A DNA stretch of 64,000 nucleotides. It comes from Chloroflexota bacterium. Its GTDB lineage: Bacteria > Chloroflexota > Anaerolineae > Promineifilales > Promineifilaceae. This document shows positions 53,384-61,785 of the stretch, piece by piece; position 1 is the first letter of the stretch; each line of letters starts with the position of its first letter. The stretch lies in NCBI GenBank assembly GCA_013112725.1, contig JABFFZ010000009.1, forward strand, positions 1-64,000, given 5' to 3'. The position numbers and the translations under genes were made by a program. The notes beneath the pieces were generated by a model. It did not search any database and was not told the origin of the DNA. It saw only the letters and a program-made list of their open reading frames with translations.

Positions 53384-53860
53384 ATGAAACGTTATTTGCT
53401 TTTTGTTGTGCTATTGGTGGGTTTGTTGGTCCAGGCTGCTTGCAGCAACTCAGAATCAAAGGCGGCGCCCATTACCGTGGAAAATGTGCGCGCTAACATG
53501 ACCATGCCCACCGATACCGGTTCGTTCTGGATGTTGATTACCAATAATTCAGATACGGACGATGCCTTATTGGGGGCAGCGGTAGATGGCTGCGGCGTCA
53601 TTGAATTGCATGACATGGTCATGGAGAATGATGTCATGGTGATGCGCCCGGTCGCCGGTGGGAAAATTCCCATTCCGGCGGGGCAAACGGTGGAACTGAA
53701 ACCGGGTGGGCTGCATGTGATGTGTATGCAAAAAGCGGCGCCGCTGGCGTTAGGCACAAAGGTGAAGATTGAACTGGAGTTTGCCAATGCGGGTACGATT
53801 ACAGTTGAAGGGGAAGTTGTGGAACCGGCGATGAGCAGCGGGGGGATGAATAATAATTAA
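53384..53860 (+). CDS. PCu(A)C copper chaperone lipoprotein
   Basis: A 158-residue lipoprotein (lipobox QAAC, Cys20). The PCuAC Cu(I) site H(M)x10Mx21HxM is present: ELHDMVMENDVMVM and GGLHVMCM. It hands Cu(I) to CuA of cytochrome oxidase together with SCO1. AAGGAGAG lies ahead of ATG 53384. The C-terminal tail is Gly/Asn-rich. Functionally the third part of the copper cluster; no oxidase genes lie in the window. Confidence 0.92.
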   Translation: MKRYLLFVVLLVGLLVQAACSNSESKAAPITVENVRANMTMPTDTGSFWMLITNNSDTDDALLGAAVDGCGVIELHDMVMENDVMVMRPVAGGKIPIPAGQTVELKPGGLHVMCMQKAAPLALGTKVKIELEFANAGTITVEGEVVEPAMSSGGMNNN

Positions 53861-53936
53861 GTTGCTAATCAGGCAATTAGGTAATTACCCAATTGCCTGA
53901 TTACCCGATTTCCCAATTTTCGGGTAGTTGTTAATC
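53858..53936. repeat. Word-repeat hairpin (CAATTAGGTAATTACCC type)
   Basis: TCAGGCAATTAGGTAATTACCCAATTGCCTGATTACC and further complementary words between the convergent PCuAC and YggS genes. Confidence 0.65.
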
Positions 53937-53951
53937 AGGATGGCTATCTTT

Positions 53952-54710
53952 TCACGGCCGTTCGCCAAAAATTGCCCGGCCAACCCGCACATGGGTAGCG
54001 CCCTCTTCAATGGCGATCTCAAAGTCGTCGGTCATGCCCATGGAGAGTTGCAGCGGGTTGGGCAAGGTCAGGTCGCTTTGCAGGCGGGCAGCTAACTGCC
54101 GGGTACGCCGGAAAATGGCGCGAATCTCTTCCGGCGGGGCGTCCCAGGGGGCCATGGTCATCAGCCCGGCCACCATCAGGCCGGGCAGGCTGATCACTTC
54201 GGCAGCGGCGGCGCGCAGCACGCCCGTTTGCCCTCCATCTTCTTCCCAGCGGGTACAGTCAAAACCAGACTTGCTACTTTCACCGCTCACGTTCACTTCC
54301 AGGAAGATAGGCAGCGTGAAGTCTGGGTTGGTGGCACGGCCGTTTTCCGCCAGATCACGCGCCAACCGGTGGGCAATTTTCAGCCGATCTAGAGCGTGAA
54401 ACACGTCAGCATGGGTGGCTGCCAGTGGTGTTTTGCGGCTTTGCAGCGTGCCGATCAGGTGCCAGGTGACGGATTTGGCGCTTTTTGTGTCCAGGTGAGA
54501 TTCCAGGTACGGCCGTTTTTCTGCCAGTTCCTCCGCGCGATTCTCACCAAAGTGGCGCAGCCCGGCAGCATACGCCGCCAGCACCGTTTCCGGCGGCCAC
54601 GTTTTGGTCACCGCCACCAGTGTAATTTGCGCCGGGTCACGGCCCACACGGGCGGCGGCAGATGCAATGCGTTGGTGTACGGCCGTGACTCTTTCTACAA
54701 TCCCATCCAT
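53952..54710 (-). CDS. YggS family pyridoxal-phosphate homeostasis protein
   Basis: A 252-residue TIM-barrel PLP protein: TLVAVTKTWP (PLP Lys), HFGENRAEEL, TWHLIGTLQSRK, FLEVNVSGESSKSGF, and LSMGMTDDFEIAIEEGATHVRVGRAIFGERP. It keeps free PLP and amino-acid pools balanced rather than catalysing a known reaction; cytoplasmic. The usual sepF/yggT neighbours are absent. Confidence 0.93.
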   Translation of the reverse strand: MDGIVERVTAVHQRIASAAARVGRDPAQITLVAVTKTWPPETVLAAYAAGLRHFGENRAEELAEKRPYLESHLDTKSAKSVTWHLIGTLQSRKTPLAATHADVFHALDRLKIAHRLARDLAENGRATNPDFTLPIFLEVNVSGESSKSGFDCTRWEEDGGQTGVLRAAAAEVISLPGLMVAGLMTMAPWDAPPEEIRAIFRRTRQLAARLQSDLTLPNPLQLSMGMTDDFEIAIEEGATHVRVGRAIFGERP

Positions 54711-54805
54711 TGATCCACAACGTGTTTAGTCAAAATCAACAAACAGTCCAAACAGTCGGCGAAGACCGCCTTTGCCCCCTGTAGTCGCGAGTTCATTCGC
54801 CTGAC

Positions 54806-56254
54806 CTAACCTGTATAGCTGATCTTGAAAATAATCCCGGTAGCCCAATCAGCCACATAGAGGCTGCCGTCCGGGCCGGTGGTCACGTCAATTGGTGCAG
54901 CAAAACCGGTGGCGAAGTTAACCGGCGCAGACCCGCCGGCGCGAATGTGCATGATCTTTTGCGCGCCCACAAACGAACTCCACAGGGCCACAAACATGCT
55001 ATTGTAATAACCGGGGAACTGGTTTGCCAGATACACTTCGATGCCGGTGGGCGAGGAACTGGGCACAAATGTCACCAGCGGCGGAATCACCGTCACCCCT
55101 TCCGGCGGGCTAAAGCAGACGTCACAATCGTAGTAGGGATAGCCGTGTATGCCGCCGGGTACTACCCGGTGCAGCCGTTCCGGGGGGTCATAGTCGGGAG
55201 TATTGTCGGTGGCCCACAACTGCCCGTTGGCGTCCCAGGCAATGTCATACGGATTGCGGAAGCCCCGTGCATAAACGCTGACGGCGCCGGTATCCGGGTG
55301 GAAGCGCAAGATGCTGGCTTCCAGCGGGTGCATTTCGTCCATCCGCCCGCTGCCGTCCAAAATTTCGCCATGGTCGGCGCGGCCACCGACACCCACATAA
55401 CCATACCCATCTGGCCCAAAGGCGATGCCGTTAGCCGCGTGGAAAAAGGTGTAGCAGCAGGGCAATCCCCCAATCAACTGCCCCTGATTGACAATGGAGA
55501 CCTGCGACTCGCCGCCAACATTCTCGTTGAGAACCCGGTCGGAGACGTACAGTTTATTGGTGCCGGGGCGGAAGGCGATGCCGGTAGGCGTGTTGAAACC
55601 AGTGGCGTAGGTGCTGACGCTGCCGTTGTTATTCATGGTTAAAATGCTGCCCTGCTGCATGGCAATGTACAGCAGCCCATCCGGGCCAAAAGTGATGCTG
55701 GTGGGGTTGCCATTCACCCGCCCCACATAGCTGACGGTGAAGCCGGCGGGCACATTGATGCGCCGTTCCCAACCCGCTTTATCCTCAAAACCGGGATAGT
55801 TGTTGTCGCTGGGAGCGGGCACGTCCCCGGTGGGAGGTGGGGCCGCTGCCGTGGGCGCTATGGCAGTGGGGGAGACGGTGGCGTTGGGATTGGCGGTGGG
55901 CGGCACACCTGTACTGGCCGCTGTTGCTGATGGCGTCACCCCGGACTGTTCTGTTTCCGTCGCTTCAGGCAGCGGCGCAGCAGCGGTTTCCGTTTCCGTG
56001 ACGGCGCTGCTGCCGGTGGTGGGAATGGCTGTGGCTGTTGCCGGTTCGGGGACGGGGGTATTGGTGGCGGGCACGGCCGTTGTTGGCAATGTGGTGTTTG
56101 TGGCTGTAGCTGTGTTGGTGGCTGTGGGCACAGCGGCAGCCACAGTGGGGGCGGCTGGTGTAGCTGTGGGCGTCCGTGCGCCACAGGCGACCAGCAGGAG
56201 GATAAAGAGGGAAAAAAGAAGTTTGTTCCACTTCATTGATTTGTTCCACTTCAT
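54806..56254 (-). CDS. PQQ-dependent sugar dehydrogenase-like lipoprotein
   Basis: A 482-residue protein. Lipobox LLVAC after a short signal peptide, then a ~120-residue Thr/Pro/Ala/Val-rich linker, then a six-bladed beta-propeller of the glucose/sorbosone dehydrogenase family: GFTVSYVGRVNGNPTSITFGPDG, HAANGIAFGPDGYGYVGVGG, FRNPYDIAWDANGQLWATDN and PGGIHGYPYYD. Membrane-anchored extracellular sugar oxidation is likely if PQQ is bound. The first 18 bases of the gene are duplicated, giving MKWNKS-MKWNKL; the first ATG (56254) fits the AGGAG ribosome site. Confidence 0.87.
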   Translation of the reverse strand: MKWNKSMKWNKLLFSLFILLLVACGARTPTATPAAPTVAAAVPTATNTATATNTTLPTTAVPATNTPVPEPATATAIPTTGSSAVTETETAAAPLPEATETEQSGVTPSATAASTGVPPTANPNATVSPTAIAPTAAAPPPTGDVPAPSDNNYPGFEDKAGWERRINVPAGFTVSYVGRVNGNPTSITFGPDGLLYIAMQQGSILTMNNNGSVSTYATGFNTPTGIAFRPGTNKLYVSDRVLNENVGGESQVSIVNQGQLIGGLPCCYTFFHAANGIAFGPDGYGYVGVGGRADHGEILDGSGRMDEMHPLEASILRFHPDTGAVSVYARGFRNPYDIAWDANGQLWATDNTPDYDPPERLHRVVPGGIHGYPYYDCDVCFSPPEGVTVIPPLVTFVPSSSPTGIEVYLANQFPGYYNSMFVALWSSFVGAQKIMHIRAGGSAPVNFATGFAAPIDVTTGPDGSLYVADWATGIIFKISYTG

Positions 56255-56258
56255 TGAT
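56223..56258. repeat. 18-bp tandem duplication over a start codon
   Basis: TTGTTCCACTTCATTGAT occurs twice in perfect tandem (56223-56240, 56241-56258). It duplicates the start codon and the first codons of the sugar dehydrogenase-like gene. Confidence 0.9.
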
Positions 56259-56318
56259 TGGTTGCTCCTGTAAAGTAGGCAAAATGTGGACTTACTTTAC
56301 CAGAAGATGTAATAAATT

Positions 56319-56765
56319 TCACATACGCTCCCGTTCCACTAACAGAGTGACCGGGCCGTCGTTGTGGATTTCCACCTCCATATGGGCGCCAAACATCCCG
56401 GTGGCGACATCGAAGCCTATTTCGCGTAGGCATTGACAGAAATAATCTACCAAAGACTCAGCCAAAGCGGGGTAGGCCGCAGCGGTGAAGGACGGCCGTC
56501 GTCCCTTTTGGACATCCCCATAGAGTGTAAACTGGGAAATAACCAAAAAACTGCCACCCACATCAGCCAGTGAGAGGTTCATTTTACCGGCATCATCTTC
56601 AAACAGGCGCAGCCCAGCCACTTTGGCCGCCAGCCACGCCGCTTCGGCAGGGGTGTCACTGTGGGTGACACCCAGCAAAATAACAAGACCGCGCCCGATC
56701 TGACCGGTGACACGGCCGTTAACGGTGACGCGGGCGGAGGAAACTCGTTGCAGAAGGGCGCGCAT
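56319..56765 (-). CDS. dtd: D-aminoacyl-tRNA deacylase
   Basis: A 148-residue [35 protein letters not shown] (SQxTL motif) and the [10 protein letters not shown] end (Gly-cisPro motif NxGPVT). It hydrolyses D-aminoacyl-tRNAs for proofreading. The start at 56765 gives the canonical N-terminus; the upstream ATG (56807) is in a word hairpin. Downstream of the PP2C gene. Confidence 0.95.
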   Translation of the reverse strand: MRALLQRVSSARVTVNGRVTGQIGRGLVILLGVTHSDTPAEAAWLAAKVAGLRLFEDDAGKMNLSLADVGGSFLVISQFTLYGDVQKGRRPSFTAAAYPALAESLVDYFCQCLREIGFDVATGMFGAHMEVEIHNDGPVTLLVERERM

Positions 56766-56767
56766 GG

Positions 56768-56826
56768 GGGAGCGTGATACGTGACGAGTGATGCGTGAGA
56801 AAACCACTCGTCACGCATCATGCATC
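56768..56826. repeat. Word-repeat hairpin (GTGACGAGTGATGCGTGA type)
   Basis: GTGATACGTGACGAGTGATGCGTGAG on the left, complementary CCACTCGTCACGCATCATGCATCAC on the right, between the PP2C stop and dtd. Overlaps the last codons of the PP2C gene. Confidence 0.7.
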
Positions 56827-57572
56827 ACTTTTACGATGACCAATGAAATATCATCCGAATGGTCTTGGGCGGCAGCGAGGAGGGCAGACACGGCCGTTTC
56901 CGGCGTGTTATCTTGCAGATGAGCGGCCATTTGTTCGGCGGTCAGTGTATCCCAGACACCATCACAGCACAGCACCAGCATATCGTCTGGCTGCAACCAG
57001 CGCAGGAAAATATCCACTTCTGGGGTCTCGTGGGAACCGAGGGCGTGCATGATCACGTTGCGGTAAGGGTGGCCAGCGGCTTCTTCTGGGGCCAGATGCC
57101 CCTGCCGCACCAGCCAATCCACCACCGAGTGGTCCACCGTGATCTGCTCTAGCTTCTGCCCACGATAGAGATAGGTGCGGCTGTCGCCGATGTTGGCGAT
57201 GATGGCCAGCGTGCCATATACCAGGGCGCAGGTGAGGGTGCTGGCCATACGCGCATTTTGCTCCTTGGCCTGGGCATAAATTTTTTCGTTGGCGGTGACA
57301 ATGGCTTTATATAGATGGGATTGCAGGAATTGGGCGGCCTGGGCCGGTGTAGCCGGAATGTTTTGCCAGAGGGGTTCAATGGCGGCGGAAATGGTATTTA
57401 CGGCCGTCTGGCTGGCGATACGGCCGTCTTTATGCCCACCCACACCATCGGCCACCATAAACAGCCCGCACGGCGTTTCGCCTACGCTGGCTGTGCTGGC
57501 ATGGATGGAATCCTGATTTTCTGACTGGCCCGGCATTTTGGCTTCGGTTTGTGCGGCAACGATGAGAGACAT
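56811..57572 (-). CDS. PP2C-family Ser/Thr protein phosphatase
   Basis: A 253-residue PPM phosphatase with metal motifs NQDSIHAS, VADGVGGHKDG (DGxGG), ANIGDSRTYLYRG, CCDGVWDTL and HSDDISLVIVKV. Dephosphorylates Ser/Thr-phosphorylated proteins with Mn/Mg. No kinase gene in the window. The final codons run into a word hairpin (56768-56826). Confidence 0.93.
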   Translation of the reverse strand: MSLIVAAQTEAKMPGQSENQDSIHASTASVGETPCGLFMVADGVGGHKDGRIASQTAVNTISAAIEPLWQNIPATPAQAAQFLQSHLYKAIVTANEKIYAQAKEQNARMASTLTCALVYGTLAIIANIGDSRTYLYRGQKLEQITVDHSVVDWLVRQGHLAPEEAAGHPYRNVIMHALGSHETPEVDIFLRWLQPDDMLVLCCDGVWDTLTAEQMAAHLQDNTPETAVSALLAAAQDHSDDISLVIVKVMHDA

Positions 57573-57637
57573 AGAAACCCCTTAATTTTATAAATAGCGG
57601 CGGCGCGGTTTTTTACCGTGTCGCCGCAGACTACAAT

Positions 57638-59419
57638 TTACTCCTGATAATCCCAACCAAAATCCACTTCCAACCGCTGTTCCCCGGCGGCCAGATTGAT
57701 GCCCTGGCGACCCGTGCCCGGCGCGGGCCACGTCCAGTTGCCTGGAATCAGCAGATTCAAATTGACCGGACTGAGCGCGTCTATGGCCACACAGTACAGC
57801 CCTTCATCCAGGCCGGTAAAGCGGTATAGTCCTCGATCATCGGTGACAGTGGTTTGCAGAATAGCGGACGCCGCCGGTACGCCTGTATCCGGGCAGGCGC
57901 CTCTGGCCAGCAGCACGGTAACGCCAGGCAGCCGGGGTTCGTTATTGAGAGTGCCATCGCCCCGATATTGGTTTGTACCCTCAATCTGCACACAGCCTGG
58001 CGATGGCGTGCCGTCGGCGCGAATAAAACAGACATCTTCCCAGACTACGCCGCCAATTGCTGCCGACCGGGGTTCGGCTGTTGGCAGCGGCACACCAACC
58101 ACAATTTGCACCCAAATCACCTCATCGGCCGGGCCATCCACACCAAAACGCTGCCCGCTGCTGTTGGCCATGACCCAATCGCTGCGATAGCTGCCCACAG
58201 TTTGTGGCGATGTAAAGGTGACAAAAACGCTCACCTCTTCGCCGGGTGGCACGACATTGGCCAGCGGTACGGCGTTGGGTGCGCCCATCTGATCACCGCC
58301 GGCAAAAACGAAGTTGTAACCGGTTGTCCAAGGGCAGGTGCCGCTGTTGCGCAGCCGCCAGCCCTTTTCAAAGGTCTCGCCTGGGCCGACAACGGTATCA
58401 TCAGGGATACTGAGGTCGGCGACAAAGGCGATGCTGTTAGTACAGTTTGCCAGGTCAATATCTGCTTCCGGTAGCAGGGCGAAGTCCCAACCAAAGTTGA
58501 CGCCGGTTTTAATTTCGCCGTCGGTGAGGGTCACGGCCGTAAAGTTCAAACCGGGAAACGTCCATACACCGGGCAGCAGGTCAGCGTTTTCGGGCGCAAT
58601 GGTGTTAATGGAAACGCAGTAATCACCGGCAGTCAGGCCATCAAAGACAAAATCACCATCGGCGTCTGTTAGCGCGGTAGTCAGGCCATCGGCAGGACAT
58701 GACCCGCTGCCCAGGCTGACCAGGATGTTGCTCAGACCAGGTTCGCCATCTTCCAGACGGCCGTTGGCCTCATACGTGCCATCCCCCACTGGTACACAGC
58801 CGGTAGAAAGCACAATTTGCGCGCCCGTTTCGTCGGTGAGAACGGTGCAGAGATCATGCCAGACGCGGCCAGAAATGATGGCGCTGGCCGAGTCGGCCGG
58901 CGTGGGCGTGGCTTCTACCAGGGCATTGTCCACAGCCAGGGTAAACGTATCGGTGACGCCATTCACATCAACCGTGTACGTGCCCGCAGCCAACCCCTCT
59001 ACATCCAGCGGAACCACTTCTTGAAAAGGCACCAATGCCTGGGTACAAAGCATATTGGCCGGCCGGATCGTGGATATGGTGACAATAAAGGTGTCTCCTT
59101 GCTGTTCGGCGCGGCTTTGTTCGATCAGGGTACAGCCATCCGGCAAATTTCCTTGCGCCCGCACATTCACCTGAACGGGGAATGACTCTAACATTTGTAT
59201 ATCTATGCTGTCTACGGTGGCGATCCCTTGCACGGGTTCTGCCGATATGGCCGAAGTGGCAGTAGCTTCAGGGGTGGGTGGGGTGGTGGGAGTAGGGGGT
59301 ATGTCGGTGGGCGTTTCTGCCGTGGCCGTGGCGCCTACAATTTGATTTGCCAGGTCGCCGCAGGCGGTTAGCAAAAGCACCAGCCAAAAACTTAAAAGAA
59401 TAATCAAGGTTTGTCTCAT
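57638..59419 (-). CDS. Lipoprotein with SdrD-B and NBR1-Ig-like domains
   Basis: A 593-residue protein: lipobox LLTAC, low-complexity Thr/Pro linker (~30-65), a beta-domain (~70-165), an SdrD B-like/Cna-B-type domain (~180-325; GRVWHDLCTVLTDETG ... GDYCVSINTIAP ... GVNFGWDF), an NBR1 Ig-like domain (~330-455; GWRLRNSGTCPWTTGYNFVF), and a second SdrD B-like domain (~465-592; GGVVWEDVCFIRADG ... GLYCVAIDALSP ... EVDFGWDY). All extracellular, probably adhesive or structural. Even numbers of Cys in the domains suggest disulfides. Confidence 0.87.
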   Translation of the reverse strand: MRQTLIILLSFWLVLLLTACGDLANQIVGATATAETPTDIPPTPTTPPTPEATATSAISAEPVQGIATVDSIDIQMLESFPVQVNVRAQGNLPDGCTLIEQSRAEQQGDTFIVTISTIRPANMLCTQALVPFQEVVPLDVEGLAAGTYTVDVNGVTDTFTLAVDNALVEATPTPADSASAIISGRVWHDLCTVLTDETGAQIVLSTGCVPVGDGTYEANGRLEDGEPGLSNILVSLGSGSCPADGLTTALTDADGDFVFDGLTAGDYCVSINTIAPENADLLPGVWTFPGLNFTAVTLTDGEIKTGVNFGWDFALLPEADIDLANCTNSIAFVADLSIPDDTVVGPGETFEKGWRLRNSGTCPWTTGYNFVFAGGDQMGAPNAVPLANVVPPGEEVSVFVTFTSPQTVGSYRSDWVMANSSGQRFGVDGPADEVIWVQIVVGVPLPTAEPRSAAIGGVVWEDVCFIRADGTPSPGCVQIEGTNQYRGDGTLNNEPRLPGVTVLLARGACPDTGVPAASAILQTTVTDDRGLYRFTGLDEGLYCVAIDALSPVNLNLLIPGNWTWPAPGTGRQGINLAAGEQRLEVDFGWDYQE

Positions 59420-59453
59420 AATCCTCTCCTCAATACGGGGGATTATATCAGAG

Positions 59454-59585
59454 ATTGGCAGATTGGGAGATTCAATCTGTGTGCGGAGTTCTTGATAAGG
59501 ATTACACGAGAGTGGAGATCAGAGATTGGAGATTGGAGATTGGTCGAACATTCAATATCTAATCTCCGATCTCTAATCGTCAATT
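59454..59585. repeat. AGAGATTGGAGATTGG word repeats
   Basis: Tandem GGAGATTGGAGATTGG words (59455-59470, 59516-59542) with complementary TATCTAATCTCCGATCTC words, in the divergent gap between the SdrD-B lipoprotein and the next operon. Confidence 0.65.
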
Positions 59586-59667
59586 GCGATTTGGCGCGCC
59601 AATTGTTAGAATTTTCTCATCATGCTCTGTATCATTCACAATCGGTTAGAAAAAAAGGGGGGCGCCC

Positions 59668-60744
59668 ATGTTTGAGGCAACCACACGAAAAAACAGCGTA
59701 GATTTACGGCCGTTAAGCGCCGGCCAATTGTTCGATAGAGCCATACGTCTTTATCGCCAACATTTTCTCACCTTTGTGGGCATCATTGCCATTGCCCAGA
59801 TTCCAATCACAGTCGCCAGCATCTTGCTGTCGCTGCTGGCGCCCGCGCCGGAAATTTCGCTGCCAACAACAGATGTTTTTGGAAACTCACCTATCTGGGG
59901 CTTTCTGCAAATGACACAAGCCGCCGGCAACAGTTCCACGTTTGGCACAGTGGTGGTGAACATTCTGGGTTGGGCGCTGGCCCTGGTGGGCACAGCGGCG
60001 CTGACTCGCGCCGCCGCTGATGCCTATTTTGGCGCGCCGGGCGGCATTTTAGATGGCTATCGCCGGTTGGGGGATGTGTGGGTATCCTTATTGGGTGCCG
60101 TCTTTCTGGCGGTGATTGTGACTATCTTGTTGGCGCTTTGGACGTTCATTCCCTTGATTGGCTGGTTCACCGGGCCGGGGCTGCTCTTTTTTTATGGCCT
60201 GGTAGCCATTCCTTTTATTACCCCGGTCATTGTGGTGGAAGGCAAAAATGCCTCATCGGGGCTGCCACGCGCGTTGGAACTGGCGCAGCGCCGCTTCTGG
60301 TGGTTTATTGGTTTTATGCTGCTGTTGGGACTCTTTTCCCAGGTGATTGTTACCGGGCCGGCGCTGTTATTGGCCGGGGGCATATCGGCCATGACCGGTG
60401 AGGGGCTTAGCCCCACGGTTTCGGCAATTGTGTTCCAGACCATTAGTTTGTTGTTGAACATGATCTATTTGCCCATTCAATTGACCTGCGTACTGCTGAT
60501 TTATCTGGATGTGCGCGCGCGTACTGAGGGGCTAGACCTGGCCTTGCAGGTGACGCTGGATGAGGAGAATCCAGAGATGGTGAAGAGCCAACTGGCAATT
60601 GTGGGCGAAGCGCCTGCGCCAGATATTAGCTTTTTCCCACGCCGTTCGGATTTAGGCCAATACTTTTTGCTGACGATGGCGTTTTTAGGCATTTACATAG
60701 CGATCATTGCAACATTTATTCTGCTGGCGGTTTTGCTAGGTTAA
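59668..60744 (+). CDS. Multi-pass membrane protein (GDPD-membrane-domain/DUF7847-like)
   Basis: A 358-residue protein with about six helices. N-terminus DLRPLSAGQLFDRAIRLYRQHFLTFVGIIAIAQIP is the typical opening of glycerophosphodiesterase-membrane-domain/DUF975-like proteins that precede DUF4129 genes. No catalytic motif. First of a three-gene codirectional group with DUF4129 and DUF4350 proteins. Function unknown; likely envelope. Confidence 0.75.
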   Translation: MFEATTRKNSVDLRPLSAGQLFDRAIRLYRQHFLTFVGIIAIAQIPITVASILLSLLAPAPEISLPTTDVFGNSPIWGFLQMTQAAGNSSTFGTVVVNILGWALALVGTAALTRAAADAYFGAPGGILDGYRRLGDVWVSLLGAVFLAVIVTILLALWTFIPLIGWFTGPGLLFFYGLVAIPFITPVIVVEGKNASSGLPRALELAQRRFWWFIGFMLLLGLFSQVIVTGPALLLAGGISAMTGEGLSPTVSAIVFQTISLLLNMIYLPIQLTCVLLIYLDVRARTEGLDLALQVTLDEENPEMVKSQLAIVGEAPAPDISFFPRRSDLGQYFLLTMAFLGIYIAIIATFILLAVLLG

Positions 60745-60751
60745 TGGAGGC

Positions 60752-60785
60752 AGACCTGACAGGTTTTCTGAAACCTGTCAGGTCT
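60752..60785. repeat. AGACCTGACAGGTTT palindrome, solo copy
   Basis: Perfect 15-bp arms (60752-60766, 60771-60785) with a TCTG loop, between the membrane protein and the DUF4129 gene. Same core palindrome as in subfamily-B MITEs. Confidence 0.75.
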
Positions 60786-60795
60786 ATTGGTTAAC

Positions 60796-61785
60796 GTGAA
60801 AAGAGTGCTACTTCTGTGGGTGTTGGGTGTGGGCTGGCTCACGGCCGTCATCCTGTCCACCCCTCTCTTTGCCCAAACTGAACCTGTGCCGGTGGCCGAT
60901 TACTGGCAAACGTTGGCCGACTTGCGCGCCCTGGTTGCGGAGTTAGCCGCAGATGAGGGCGCAGCAGCTGCGGTGGCCGATTACGGCGTTGCATTGTCCG
61001 CGGTCGCGGCTGAGCTAGAAATGATCACGGCCGTCACCCTGCCAGACGGCCGTACCATCCCCATCCAATCCACCTTCCTCGTCAGCGAATTAACGGCCGC
61101 TAACCCTGACCTGACGCGCCTGGCGCACCTGTTGGATGCCCTATTAGCCGAACAAGCAAGCTGGCCCGCGCCGGGCATTACTTATGACGCTACCGCCATG
61201 GCGGCCATTCTTTCCCGCGAAGAGTTTAGCTATACGCCGGAATCCGAAAATATACTGCAACGCCTATGGCGCGACTTTACCCGCCAGCTTCGGGAACTGC
61301 TGGCCCGTTTTCTGGAACTGACTGGCCTGAACGGGGTGCTGCCAACGGCGCTAAATGTGGCGGGCGCGGTGGCGCTGGCCTTTGTCATTTATTACGCCAT
61401 TCGTGGCCTCATTGCCGACTTTAGCGCCAGTTCGCGGCTGGATGAAGATGGGTTGGAGGGAGAATTTTTAACCGCCGAGCTGGCCTTGAAACGGGCGGAG
61501 GAACTTTCTACCGGCGGTGACTACCGCACGGCCGTGCGCTACCTTTATCTTTCTTCCTTACTGCTGCTGGAAGAGCGGGGGCTGCTGCGTTATGACCGCT
61601 CGTTGACCAACCGGGAATATCTGCGCACCATCGCCCACCAGCCACGCCTGACGGCCGTGCTGCGCCAGGTGATTGATGTGTTTGACCGTGTCTGGTATGG
61701 CTTCCAACCCATTAGCAAAGAGAGTTATGAGGCGTTTGCGCGGCAGGTGGATAGTCTAAAACAGCAAAAGGGGGAGGGGGAGTGA
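60796..61785 (+). CDS. DUF4129-domain membrane protein
   Basis: About 329 residues. Signal peptide/anchor (MKRVLLLWVLGVGWLTAVILSTPLFAQ), an extracytoplasmic helical part, a membrane helix (~180-205, ALNVAGAVALAFVIYYAIRGL) and a cytoplasmic DUF4129 domain (~235-325; GGDYRTAVRYLYLSSLLLLEERGLLRYDRSLTNREYL). DUF4129 is the C-terminal domain of TgpA-like transglutaminases. Starts GTG 60796 or TTG 60787, both without clear ribosome site. Overlaps the DUF4350 gene by four bases. Confidence 0.82.
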   Translation: MKRVLLLWVLGVGWLTAVILSTPLFAQTEPVPVADYWQTLADLRALVAELAADEGAAAAVADYGVALSAVAAELEMITAVTLPDGRTIPIQSTFLVSELTAANPDLTRLAHLLDALLAEQASWPAPGITYDATAMAAILSREEFSYTPESENILQRLWRDFTRQLRELLARFLELTGLNGVLPTALNVAGAVALAFVIYYAIRGLIADFSASSRLDEDGLEGEFLTAELALKRAEELSTGGDYRTAVRYLYLSSLLLLEERGLLRYDRSLTNREYLRTIAHQPRLTAVLRQVIDVFDRVWYGFQPISKESYEAFARQVDSLKQQKGEGE

